The notes beneath the pieces were generated by a model. It saw only the letters and a program-made list of their open reading frames with translations. It had not been told where the DNA came from and made no database searches. Position numbers and translations under genes: made by a program. Positions 10,040-20,600 of a DNA stretch of 64,000 nucleotides are shown in pieces (the first letter of the stretch is position 1; each line of letters begins with the position of its first letter). The stretch is from Epiperipatus broadwayi (Eukaryota; Onychophora; Udeonychophora; Euonychophora; Peripatidae), in NCBI GenBank assembly GCA_028023455.1, contig JAQFVV010006199.1, positions 5,534,972 to 5,598,971 on the forward strand, read 5' to 3'.

Positions 10040-11970
10040 TGGAATAGAATATTAGGATTTATTTCATTAGTCATTGCTAAAACACATTATTTAATAATTC
10101 TTCATCAGTAAATGGTCTGTCTTCCTTTATAATATTTTTGTAGTACAGTAACTGATTATTAGTTCTGATCATAATCCAGTAACTATATATATATATATAT
10201 TGCAATGGTAAGGAGGTAAGGGGTTTATATGAGAATACATATACAATAATAATAAGCATCAACATTTTTAGTGATAGGAGCAGAGAATCAGCATTTTATA
10301 AAATATCAAATATAATAAATATAGCATAGTATCACTAGAAATGATTTAATAATCATCAACAATTCTATTTTATGATTGGATTTAAAAGAGACATATTATA
10401 AAACCTTACAATAATCACCATCAAACCAGCATCAAACTTGAGCATAATATTATAAAAGAGGATACATAAATATTTCTGGCGACATGCATAAACATAATTA
10501 CCGAAATGACTATAAAATTAACATATGTAAAAAAAATACTGTAATGATTCTATCATATGATCATCATCATTGACTGACTATCAATAAAGAGTTATTATCT
10601 TCATAAAGCACATAGATAAAAAACTGGACTTTAAAAGGGATCTTGAATAATTTAGTATCATCTAAATCAGGGGTGGGCAATTGTTTTGGCTTGAGGGCCA
10701 CAGAGATTGGTGGAGGGCCGTATCGGGGGCCACTTTGTAAAAGCGAAGGTTAGCAGAGGGCCACACCTTTTTTTCATGATGCAATAAACACACTGTTTTA
10801 TTCCCTGTATTACCAAAGAAATATTTGTTTGACCATTCTTCATTAAACACATGACATTCATCACCGATTTTTTGGAGGGTTCATGGTTTCACTAAAGTTG
10901 GAAATGTATATATTTGCAAATGCAAAGACAAAATTGAAATTAACTAGATCAACTGGAAAAGCCCTGCACATAGTATCTACACTGTGCATGTGTATTGATG
11001 TGGCCATCCTAGTGGAAAATAATAGATGAATCTTCAGTCGTGCACAGGAAGGAAATCTCAGTTCAAGATGGATTTTCCTGATTGTCTTGGAGGGCCACAT
11101 AAAAACTCTTAGTGGCCCTCGGGCCGCTATTTGCCCATCCCTGAATAATTGTAAAAAACTTATACAGATACACATATAAACATATCAAATATACCATTAG
11201 TCTGAAGTTAGTTTTGGAAATCCTGATAATGGAAAACAAGAATGCAATATATAATATAATCTAACATTAAATAACTTTATTATTAATTAATAACAACAAT
11301 AAAAATATGATAGATCTGATAAGTGCACTGCAATACAAATAGATTATTCTGATTTTGATTTACAAATATCAAATATTATTTCCATAGAATGACAACTTAT
11401 ATATGTAATATTGGATGAATTATAGTTTATAGGATTATAAATTGTAATGGGTATTCAATAAACACAGTTTTCTGATGAAGAAATTAAAAGACATCATAAA
11501 ATATCACATAAACAGAAAAATGGATCAGAATGTTTTATATGTAGACATATTTGCAATTCACAGATTGGTTTGTTCAGTCATCACAAAACTCATTTTTATA
11601 ATATTTTTTTTTTCTTTTCTTTCTTTTTTTCCCCTTTGAAATTAGAATGATTGATTATATTCATTTATAAGTGACTGTTTATTATTATTTTTATATGTAT
11701 GTACACGCATGTCTAGTGGTACAAAATATTCCAATCATTAATTATCATTTTCATTAATTCTACAGAGCAATATTATTTTATTTTAAAAACATATAAATAT
11801 TCTAATACAAACAAATTATTTCAATTATTAATTAAAATTACCCTTATATTATAAAATAAATTATTATTACTATATTTCTTCTGATCATTCTTAAGTTGTA
11901 AATAAAAGTTTTTAGGATAAAGAAACATTACTTTTTTTTTTGAAAGTTTGCTTTAAAGTTATGTTTTAGT
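10040..11970 (+). repeat. Long dispersed repeat, copy A (pair with 58.9-60.3 kb)
   Basis: Collinear diverged matches to 58.9-60.3 kb include 'agaatcagcatt.tata', 'ggatttaaaaga.ata.tataaaacct', 'gataatattataaa', 'attctgattttga.ttacaaat', and a block with 'catg.ct' followed by 'aaaatatt.caatcat'. Copy A is longer because of a hAT MITE (10668-11143) and other indels. No reading frame is seen in either copy, so the repeat type is unknown. Confidence 0.65.
10668..11143. mobile_element. hAT-type MITE (476 bp)
   Basis: The ends are CAGGGGTGGGCAA at left and TTTGCCCATCCCTG at right, imperfect inverted repeats that continue into 'GGCTTGAGGGCCACA' / 'GTGGCCCTCGGGCC'. CAGGGGTGGGCAAA-type termini with 'GAGGGCCAC' are typical of hAT (Charlie-like) non-autonomous elements. 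The interior lacks a transposase; minus-strand frames at 10662-11175 are incidental. A clear 8-bp duplication is not seen: the flanks read ATCTAAAT and AATAATTG. The paralogous sequence near 59.5 kb reads 'atccaaataatttt', so only about 3 bp (AAT) can be accounted for as duplicated. Confidence 0.85.
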
Positions 11971-13155
11971 TCACTTACAAACCTTAACTACTTTCTGCTT
12001 AGTCACCACCGAGTCATTCATTTTGGATATTTTGAAGCACCATAATGGTCCTGATATCTCATCAGCTTTTCTTTGTTTTTTGCAGTTATCTATAACATTA
12101 GTTTGCCAATTTACATTTTTTTAAAATAAAAATTGAAACTAAAATTATTAGTTTAAAATATCCAAAGATATTAGTATTGTACAGACCATATGCAAATTTC
12201 CAAAATCAAAAATAAACTCATAATGCTTGGTTGTAATACAAATAAATTATCAGCACCATTGTTTGGTAAATTATTTGGCAATAGGCTTTCCTGAGCATAT
12301 TTTTTTCTTTTAGTATTTTGTAAAGAAAAAAATAATTTACAGTAATTTATTTACATATTATGCAATATATTTAAACCAAAGAAAAATATGTGTTTACAAT
12401 TCCATTTTATTTGAAAAGGTTTGTTTTTAAGAAAACAAGTTGTAAAAGCCATAATTACACTTAAGTGAAAATTATTTTTATTTGCTAAAAAAAAATGTTT
12501 TCATAAATAGCCCTGAAGAAATTTGTTGTAAAATTTTAATTATAATAATTATAATTTAAAATTTTAAAACATACTTTTATTCATTTATAACTCAACTAAA
12601 ATTCATTTTCATTTTAAAAATAAAATTCAAATAAATATTTCATTCAATAATTTTTAGGAAATAGGCAAAGATTAAAATCCAATACAAAAAAGGCCCTTTA
12701 GTTACTTATTTTTGTATTTGTAAAGGTCAAACATTAATTTTTAAATGTCTTTAGTTTATATTTGTAATAAGTAATGCAAAGATTATTAATATATGATATA
12801 GAAAAAAAGTTTAACTGTAAAAATAAATTATTGCAAATATGATTGAAACAACCATTGAACCTTTTTATTAAAAAAGTGGGAGGAGTTTCAATCAAAGTAG
12901 TCAAGAAATATTTTCAAAATTCATTTTCACCTGTTAACTAATTGTGTGGTCAATCATTTTAAGTTTATTCAAAAATTATTTAGTTAATATAAGAAATTTT
13001 TTCTTCATTCTTTAGCACTGTATACAATTAGCATGCACAGTATTACTAATAATTGATTTTTTTCATTTGTGCCTTCAAACATATGAAACAGATCATATGC
13101 ATGTACAGTTTGTATGCAGCAGACAATAGATTTTTTTATCTGCATTTCTATATTG
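11971..13155. other. AT-rich spacer
   Basis: No gene or known repeat. It contains an almost perfect AT palindrome at about 12533-12570 (AAAATTTTAATTATAA ... TTTAAAATTTT) and many short A and T runs. Confidence 0.5.
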
Positions 13156-13732
13156 TAATGATTAGACTAAGTATAATTCAACAATTTACTTTTTTTATAT
13201 TTATTTACATAATTCATACATGTGCTACCTGATTTTAACTATCAGGAAATAAACCAACTTATATAAATTTAAAACAATATTTTATTTAGAATAATAATGA
13301 CCACCACATACAGTACCTATTTGTAATACTAGGCTAGATTGTGAAAAACCCAAGTTTCTCCTGATAAATGAGAATAGACCATACAATTTTACATTTAATG
13401 AAGTTAACAAATTATATAACAATAGTTTAATTACAAAATATAATTATTAATTAATATACAATTTATTTTCTTTTAAAACAATGTCCTTTTAATCTGTACA
13501 CATTATTGACTTATTTCATGTACACACAGAAAGACAATTCTTACATATAAATGTACAAGATTTCATTATTAAGTTTAATTTTAATGTTTATTTACATTAT
13601 AATATCCATATAGCTATAAATACTAGGGTACATTCACCATATAGTAAACCCCAATTTCAATAGTCTTAAAACACACCTATATGAACCCATAAATATGAAA
13701 CATTCCCTTGACTCATATGTTTCCTAGTGCCA

Positions 13733-13794
<62 letters not shown>
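13733..13794 (+). repeat. Compound (CA)n(TA)n microsatellite
   Basis: About 11 CA units (13733-13754) followed by about 20 TA units. It is absent from the paralogous position of the right direct-repeat copy (about 17955), so it expanded after the duplication. Confidence 0.95.
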
Positions 13795-13796
<2 letters not shown>

Positions 13797-13807
13797 CTAT
13801 CTTTATA

Positions 13808-13905
13808 TAACAACTATAAGGGGTGGGTTTTTTAGATTCTAATCCTAATTCAATAACTATAAGGGGTGGCTAATTGATCCTACTCCTAATTCAGAATAAC
13901 TACAC
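13808..13905 (+). repeat. Two-unit tandem repeat, about 50-bp period
   Basis: 'aactataaggggtgg' occurs twice, each followed by a version of 'gatyctaMtCCTAATTCA'. A degenerate double version also exists in the right copy (about 18008-18090), so this internal duplication predates the larger one. Confidence 0.7.
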
Positions 13906-14897
13906 CTTATACAGGTATAATTAATGCTGAGACTGATTTATTCTTCTATATGGATGTGAATATATGTAAACTATTTAACAGTGAACAAATAACTGGAAAT
14001 ATATATATATATAAATTCATTTACATAAAATCTAATTCTCAGGAATCAAACCCAGAATTAACTGTAAACAAATGGGTGATTGATATAATTACATATTAAT
14101 TACAATTATTTAAGGCATGGGCAATTTATGCATGAACATTACATTTATATTATTATCATTGTTTTTGTATACTCTTTCCTTTTAAAGTAATAATTTGTAC
14201 AAAATATTATATACTTACATATATTTAAGAAAGTTCCTACAATATTATTTATTTCAGTAACATATATATTAACAGAGCAATTTTTTTTAAAAAAAAACTG
14301 ACAATTTCTACACATAATGTCAGGATTACAAATATTAAATATAAACTCAAAATGATTAAGATAAATATCAAACAGACTTTTAAATATAAAACTTACAAAA
14401 CAAAATAGCTGCCATTAATTTTTTTCTCATAAATATTAAATAGTTCATATGAGATTATAATATATTTTTACAAGTTCCATTTTTGCTATTTGAAATAAAT
14501 AGTGTTCGGCATTTTCAATGGAGTTTTTTGAAGTAATGTGTCAAGCTCACAATGTCCAAGCTAAATTAGCCATTAGTAATGTTCTTATTTTTTATTCACA
14601 AAGCATAGTGTGGTCCAATGGAATTTGAATAAAATAAAATATCCCAGTCTGAATGAATAAGACAAGAAAATTTGATTTATATAAGTTTTTATGCCCTTCT
14701 TTTTTGAACAAATTATTTCAGTTTTTTTTTTTAAAAAAAAAACAAAAAACAAATTTGCATATCACTTTGACTGGTAAAAAAAAATATTTTTTTTTACTGA
14801 AATGAATAATAGATTATTCATTTCAAATTCTTGAATTTAAATAACCAACAAAAAATAATTGTACTTATTTAAGTTTTTTTCCTGTCGATTCAATAAA

Positions 14898-15148
14898 GCT
14901 GTTTATCTAACTATTGGTTGATATAAGATCATTCCACTGTAATTAGATAATAAAGTCTATTTGGGACTTATTATTTCATGATAATTTTGAAGAAGACATG
15001 ACTGGTATAAGATAATATTGTGTTTTATCCAGCTATTCAATGATGTAAGATTGTTCAACCTTCATTTGGTACTGAAATTTATCTGGAGGTTTTTTTTCAT
15101 GGTAATTCTGGGAAAGAAATGATTGATATGGGAAAAAATTGTGTTTTC
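14898..15148 (-). repeat. Two-unit tandem repeat, about 120-130 bp
   Basis: Two diverged units share the order 'ctattggttgat.taagat', 'tttcatg.taattttg', 'gaa..catga.tg.tat' and 'aattgtgttttc'. The first ends near 15028 and the second near 15148. On the minus strand both are largely open in one frame. They may therefore be the 3' continuation of the dead reading frame at 16163-17087 or a non-coding minisatellite. Confidence 0.6.
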
Positions 15149-15221
15149 TTTCTTCTCATTTGTAAATAAAGTTGATGTTCAGTAAAATTCTTCTTCTATA
15201 CAATTCTTTTTAAATACAATA

Positions 15222-16160
15222 CATCTGGGTCTTGTTTTACGCGATAGATAGGTTCCTCAGAAAACACGCACAAATGAAATCATGCAAAAATAGATTATAA
15301 CTTACCTTGAAAAAGGGGGGATATGGACTGTGATTTTTCAAAAATCATTTAAAAGCAAAGCACCAACGTAAAATTACTTTATAATTCGTGCAAAAAAAAA
15401 AATAAGGAAATAAAATATGACTAATAAAAAATTTCAAATTTGAAAAAAATTGATACAAGACAAACTTTTTTTAACTATAATATTTAATTTTATTCAAAAC
15501 AATATATTTTTATGCATAATTTACAGTAATTTATATTTTTTTATACACATTTTAATTATTATCGCTATTTGCCGGTAAAAAGGTTTGTTTGCAAACTGAT
15601 AAAAAAATCAGATTCTTCACAAGATTAAATACAACTAGCGCCAACGTCACTCTCATGTTGTGTTAATTAATGGTTTTCTGGTGACAACGTAATTAGTAAT
15701 TAATCTAACAACTAAAAATTAAATTCTTATTTTTGTCTTTAATTTTCAATTTTAATTGTGCCCACTACTATTACTCACCTTTTAAAAATAAAATTATGTT
15801 CTTTTTTAAAAAGCAAAAACAGAATGTGATTTAAAATGCAAAATTAACACGCAAAATGTTTGAACAAATTTACATTATAATCTTGTAAAATTTAATGTGT
15901 GTATACATAAAATGTGGAAATAATGATTTTAATTTCATTATTGCATAAAATCTTACTATTATAAAGCACTGAAAATATTGAAATTACTAAGTTGAAAGTC
16001 GAATTTCAATAATGTGCTATTACTTTCAATATAACATAAGTGCACGAAATTTATTATTTAAAGTAATAGCACAATATCGGAGTTTGATTTCCGGTGAAAC
16101 ACAAATCGCGTAACTTCAAAATCATGTTAAATAAGTCCGTGTAAAAAGAGACCCAAGGTG
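15222..16160. mobile_element. pogo/Tigger-like MITE with TA target duplication (939 bp)
   Basis: The left end is CATCTGGGTCTTGTTTTACG; the right end is an imperfect inverse (terminal CACCTTGGGTCT on the other strand). TA lies immediately outside both ends (15220-15221, 16161-16162). The left end continues 'GCGATAGATAGGTTCC..' followed by spaced ACGC/ATGC-type blocks, reminiscent of pogo/Tigger termini, which also use TA targets. No transposase frame is present. An internal inverted repeat ('gtgctattactttc' / 'aaagtaatagcac') lies near 16013-16070. It interrupts a minus-strand decayed reading frame. Confidence 0.75.
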
Positions 16161-16162
16161 TA

Positions 16163-17087
16163 CATCCATGTGGATTCTAAGTGTATTAAAAGGTTTCATA
16201 TATATAGATTTAATATTTAGTTCATGCTGTTGGATTTCTTTATCCAATAGATTGATCAGCATGGGAGACAAGCTTTCATTCAGTTTCTATGTTAAGAATG
16301 ACTCCATTTCATTTTGGGGATACAGTAAAGTATGCTCTATTTTCATTTGTATTTGTTTATATAGCTGTAAGATTATATCTGATTTTTATTGTAAGCATTT
16401 GAGCTCAGATTCATGTATTTGGATATTTACTTTGTCAGTTCTTGTTTGATTTTAATTTCTTTTAGTTGTTTTAGTTCATTATTATGTACTTGTATTAGTT
16501 CAATAGATTCATCTTCTGCTATTTGTTTTTTTATTTGAACCTGTTTGTGTTCAATTTATATATTTTCCTTCAATAAGTTTGATTCTGCTTCAATTGAAAG
16601 TTCATCATTTATTTTTGGTTCATTTTGTGTCTTTAACAGCAATTGAGTTTGTTCATCCTCAATGATTTGATCCATTGTTTCTTCTTAAAGTTCTTGCTCA
16701 TTTTTTAGCTCATTGTCTGTTTGTATTAGATCATCCAATTTTTGCTCTAATTTAAATAGTTTGCAAAAATTATCTATCTGTTTTTGATTATTTTTTATAA
16801 TTTGGTTCAAGTGTTCCACCAAACTAGAGTTCATTTATTTTTGGTTATATTTCAATCTCAATTCCATCTGTTTTTGACTACCTTTAATCTATTTTTGCAT
16901 CTCTAAATGCATGTTTTATTAATGTGCTCACTTGCATTTTTATTTCTTTATTAATGTTTTTATGCTTTATTTGTTTGCATGAATCACTAATTAGATGGGC
17001 ATTGTTCGTATCAGAAATATTAACCTATCTTCTTCACGTTTCCATTATTTCCTACTGCTCTTAATTTTCTCTATTTTCATTCTCCAT
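16163..17087 (-). pseudogene. Decayed coiled-coil-like reading frame, many nonsense codons
   Basis: Reading the minus strand from an ATG at 17087-17085 gives a hydrophilic Q/E/K/N/L-rich protein: an N-terminus beginning MENENREN, a segment with SDTNNAHLISDS and INKEIKMQVSTLIKHAFRDA, then long heptad-like stretches (for example NELKNEQEL, EIKIKQELTK) and a last segment with LLDKEIQQHELNIKS. Following it needs about two frame changes and crosses about fourteen stops (TAA, TAG and two TGA). Each stop is explained by C-to-T change in CAA, CAG or CGA, and most fall where glutamine would fit. The frame runs into the pogo-like MITE at 16160. No family was recognised. It may be the coding part of an old mobile element or a dead host gene copy. 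Confidence 0.55.
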
Positions 17088-17388
17088 TTTATTAATTTTT
17101 AATTTTTTTAGGCACAATAAACTTATTATGTTGAATATAATTATAATTGAATATACCAACAGTGCTAAATTGTTCCAGGAATATCCTGAAAGTTAACACA
17201 TACTTGAATTCCTTCTTCCCATCACAACTTGCTATCTTTGTTTATTTTTTTGTTTTACAACATAATTACAATATACAGGAAAAAAACTATTCTATGGTCA
17301 ATCATGTTATTTATTCAATTTAATCAAAAGGGAATTTACAAAAATACCTTCATACCCATACTTCAGGTAGGAAAAAAATTAGAGTAAA
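17088..17388. other. AT-rich spacer between dead frame and right direct repeat
   Basis: No gene or promoter feature recognised. On the minus strand this is the upstream region of the dead frame; no TATA or initiator assignment is possible from sequence of this composition. Confidence 0.4.
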
Positions 17389-18892
17389 GGTAATGGCCAG
17401 ATTAAATATAATTCAACAATTTATATTTTTTCTACTTATTTATATAACTTATATGGATGCCATCTGCCTTTAACAATCAGGAAATAAATCAACACATGTA
17501 TATTTAAAACAATATTTTATTTACTATAATAATGACCACTACATACAATACTCATTTATAACACCAGGCTAGACTGTAAAGAATCCAAGTTACTCCTGAT
17601 GAATGAGGGTAGACCATACAATCTTATGTTTAAAGAAATTAGCAAATTATACAACAATAGTTTGATTACAAAATATAATTATTAATTAATATAAAGTTTA
17701 TTTTCTTTGTAATCTTTATTGTCTTATTCCATATGCATGCAGAAAAACAATTTTTAGACACAAATGTCCAAGATTTCATTGCTAAGCTTAATTTTAATCT
17801 CCATTTATATTATAAAATTTGTATAGTTATAAATATTAGAGTACATTTATTGTATAGTGAACCCCAACTTCAATAGATGTAAAACACAACTCTATTCATG
17901 TATGAACCCATACATATAAAACATTTCTTTGATTAATATGTTTCCTAGTGCCAACACATACATATATTCTATATAGGCTAGATTATCAATACTATCTTTG
18001 TATAACAACAACTATAAGGAGTGATCTTTTTAGATCCTAATTCAATAACAATAACTATAAGAATGGCCTTTGTGGTCTTACTTCTAAGTCATTATAACTA
18101 AAATTTATACAAGAAAGTCTCATTCTAAGACCAATCACTAATTTATTAAAACTAGATAGGAACGTATTCTCCTCTATGGATGTGAATGTACATAAACTAT
18201 TTAACAGTGAACAAACAGCTGCATGTATATATTATAAATTCATCTACATAAAATCCAATTCTCAGGAATCAAACATAGGATTAACTATGAATGAAAGTAA
18301 CATATACTTACATATTTTAAAAAAAGTTTTTACAATATTATTCATTTCAATAACATATATATAACAGAGCTTTTTTTAAAACTAATAATATCTATACATA
18401 ATATCCAGATATTAAAAATGTTAAATATAAACTTAAAATGTTTAGGATAAAGTTCAAACAGTCCTTTAAATATAAAACTTTAAAAACAAAATAACTGCCA
18501 TTTATTTATTTTTCTGATAAACCTTAAACAGTTCATATGGAATTATAATATGCTTTCACAAGTTCCATTTTTGCTATTTGAAATAAGCATTGTTCTGCAT
18601 TTTACCAGAATTATTTGAAGCAATGTGTCAAGTTTCTGATGTCCAGGTTAGATTATTTATTAGTAATATTCTTTTTATTCACAAAGTATAATGAAGGTCC
18701 AGTGGGATTTGAATGAAATTATATCCCATTCTAAATAAATAAAACAAGAAGATTTTATGTAAATTTTGTTCACTTTTTTTGAACAACTTGTTTCAGTTCT
18801 TTTTCTTTTTTTAAAAACAAATTTGCATATCATTTTGACTGCTTACAAGAAATTTTTTTTTGATTGAAATGAATAATAGATTGTTCATTTCA
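17389..18892 (+). repeat. Long direct repeat, right copy (about 1.50 kb)
   Basis: Counterpart of 13156-14826 in the same orientation. It lacks the CA/TA microsatellite and several short blocks. The two copies flank 2.56 kb containing the dead frame and its MITE. Possible explanations are a local segmental duplication, two insertions of one element, or very old long terminal repeats; termini do not decide this. Confidence 0.8.
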
Positions 18893-19424
18893 ATACATGT
18901 ATAAAGTAGTGCTTGTGTAGTTCATAGCTCTGGAGTCTCTCAAGATTATACTTATTTCTTAATTACAAGGTAGTTAAGATAAAATGCTGGCAGTTCTCAA
19001 CTCATTTCAGTTTCTATAATTTTTAAATTTCAAATGCAGCAAGATAAGTTTACTAAACCCATACTGAGCTTTGAGACAAAATATAAAAGCTATCCTGCTA
19101 CATTTTTTCAGGAGTTTAAACTTGACCAATATGGAAATAAGCAGCAATTGACTTTCTTTTGAAGCAATCTTTCTATAACAATGCTCAGTTAAACAGAACT
19201 CATTATTTATAGTAGATACTATGGAATTTATAAACAGAAAATTAAACTAAGTATTTCTTCTTAATTACTAAAAAAACAGATTATAATTAAATTATAATTG
19301 TTCTAATTTTTAATTTACTTTCATTAAAACCAAAAATAGTTCAATTTTTTTGGTACTTATGTAGTATGCCTGCTGGAAGTTTGCCATCCATTTTTATTTT
19401 AAATAATCAATTTTGTGGACTACC
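18893..19424. other. AT-rich spacer
   Basis: Slightly less repetitive sequence (for example 'agttcatagctctggagtctctcaag' near 18925) with no recognised gene or repeat match inside the window. Confidence 0.45.
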
Positions 19425-20600
19425 AACACATGGTATAAACAATGTGGCTGACTCTAATTTATCAAATTTAATACTTATTTTTTGCTTTATTTATTAAAAT
19501 GATAAAGAAATACAAAAGTCTAAAGGGCTGTAATTAAAAAGTTTTTTAATGTAAATGCCATAAAGAAAATAAAAATAAGACATGATTAAGCAAACTATAA
19601 CAAACAGGCTATTCATATCAACAAAAAGACTTCACTTTTCAGGTGAGCATTATCTGGTAATTTCAAAAATATTTCACTGCATCTTGTTCTGTTGATGGAA
19701 GATTTCAAATTTTAATCATATTTTCAAAAATGATAAAGCAAAAAAGGCAAGTTAAAAAAATGAAGTAATTTTAGGTAACAAATATTATAAAAATTATGAT
19801 CATTTTAGCCAATACATTAACTGTTGCCTACATGTTAGGGTTTACCATGTGTTAACATTTAAATGTTATGTTGTGAATGGAACTTATTTAAAAATGTATT
19901 CAAATTTTTTAAAATTAACATTCAACTTAACATAGGTATTTTATTTTAAATAATCCATTTTCAGTGTCAAAGTATTTGTTTACATTTTTTCCCCCACAAC
20001 ATTATTTTCTCAAACATGGTCAAAGTATTTGCTTACATTTTTTTTTCTCAAAATTTTTCTCTCGAATATGTGTAGCTTGTTAACATTAAAAAAATATTAA
20101 CAAATGTATTTTAAATTAAATGTTAATTTAAAATAAATTGAATACATTTTTAAATAAATTCATAGCCAACATAACATTCAAAATGTTAACACATGGGCAA
20201 AAATTAATCTATGGCTAAAATTATCATGATTTTTTTAACATTCATTAACTGAAATTTTCATTATTTTTTTAAAATTTCTTTTTTGCTTTATCATTTTTGG
20301 AAGTATTATTAAAATTTAAAATCTTCCATCAACAGAACAAGATGCAGTGGAATATTTTCAAAATTACAAGATAGTGCCATCCAAAAAGTGCTACTTATCC
20401 AACAACATAAATAACCACATTTGTTATAGTTTGCTTAATCATGTTTTATTTTCTTTACTGCATTTACATTAAAAAAAATTTAATTACAACCCTTTGGACT
20501 CTTGTGTTTCTTTATCATCTTAATAAATAAAAAAACAATTAAATATTGAATATGATAATTTAGAGTCAGCTCTATTGTTTATACTAGGTACTGGAAGCCT
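19425..20600. mobile_element. Large diverged inverted repeat (arms about 480-500 bp)
   Basis: The left arm (about 19425-19930) and right arm (about 20088-20600) match in inverted orientation over nearly their full length. Both arms carry the block GCATCTTGTTCTGTTGATGG, as well as 'catgattaagcaaactataacaaa' and 'gctgactctaa.ttatca'. Identity looks roughly 75-80 percent. The centre contains a directly repeated 'tcaaagtatttgyttaca'. It resembles an old fold-back or long-TIR DNA transposon without transposase. No target duplication was identified. Confidence 0.75.

Larger units (their letters stand above)
13156..14826 (+). repeat. Long direct repeat, left copy (about 1.67 kb)
   Basis: Collinear with 17389-18892 over its length, sharing for example 'tataattcaacaattta', 'aggctaga.tgt', 'GAATAGACCATACAAT.TTA', 'tatggatgtgaatgta' and 'ctatttaacagtgaacaaa'. 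Divergence is considerable, with indels. The left copy is longer partly because of a CA/TA microsatellite. It ends in a 13-bp-arm palindrome (TGAAATGAATAAT-AG-ATTATTCATTTCA) that is kept with one change in the other copy. No TG..CA termini or primer-binding site were recognised. Confidence 0.8.

Noticed and set aside
10662-11175. Three minus-strand open frames of 62-104 codons
   Set aside because: They translate the hAT-type MITE, including its terminal repeats, and show no transposase motif.
16163-17087. Gene read with a ciliate-like code (TAA/TAG = Gln)
   Set aside because: Frame changes and TGA stops are also present, and LINE relics in the same window decay through ordinary Trp and Tyr to stop changes, so pseudogene decay is simpler.
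13156-18892. LTR retrotransposon
   Set aside because: The direct repeats have no TG..CA ends, target duplication, primer-binding site or pol domain between them; kept only as an open possibility.
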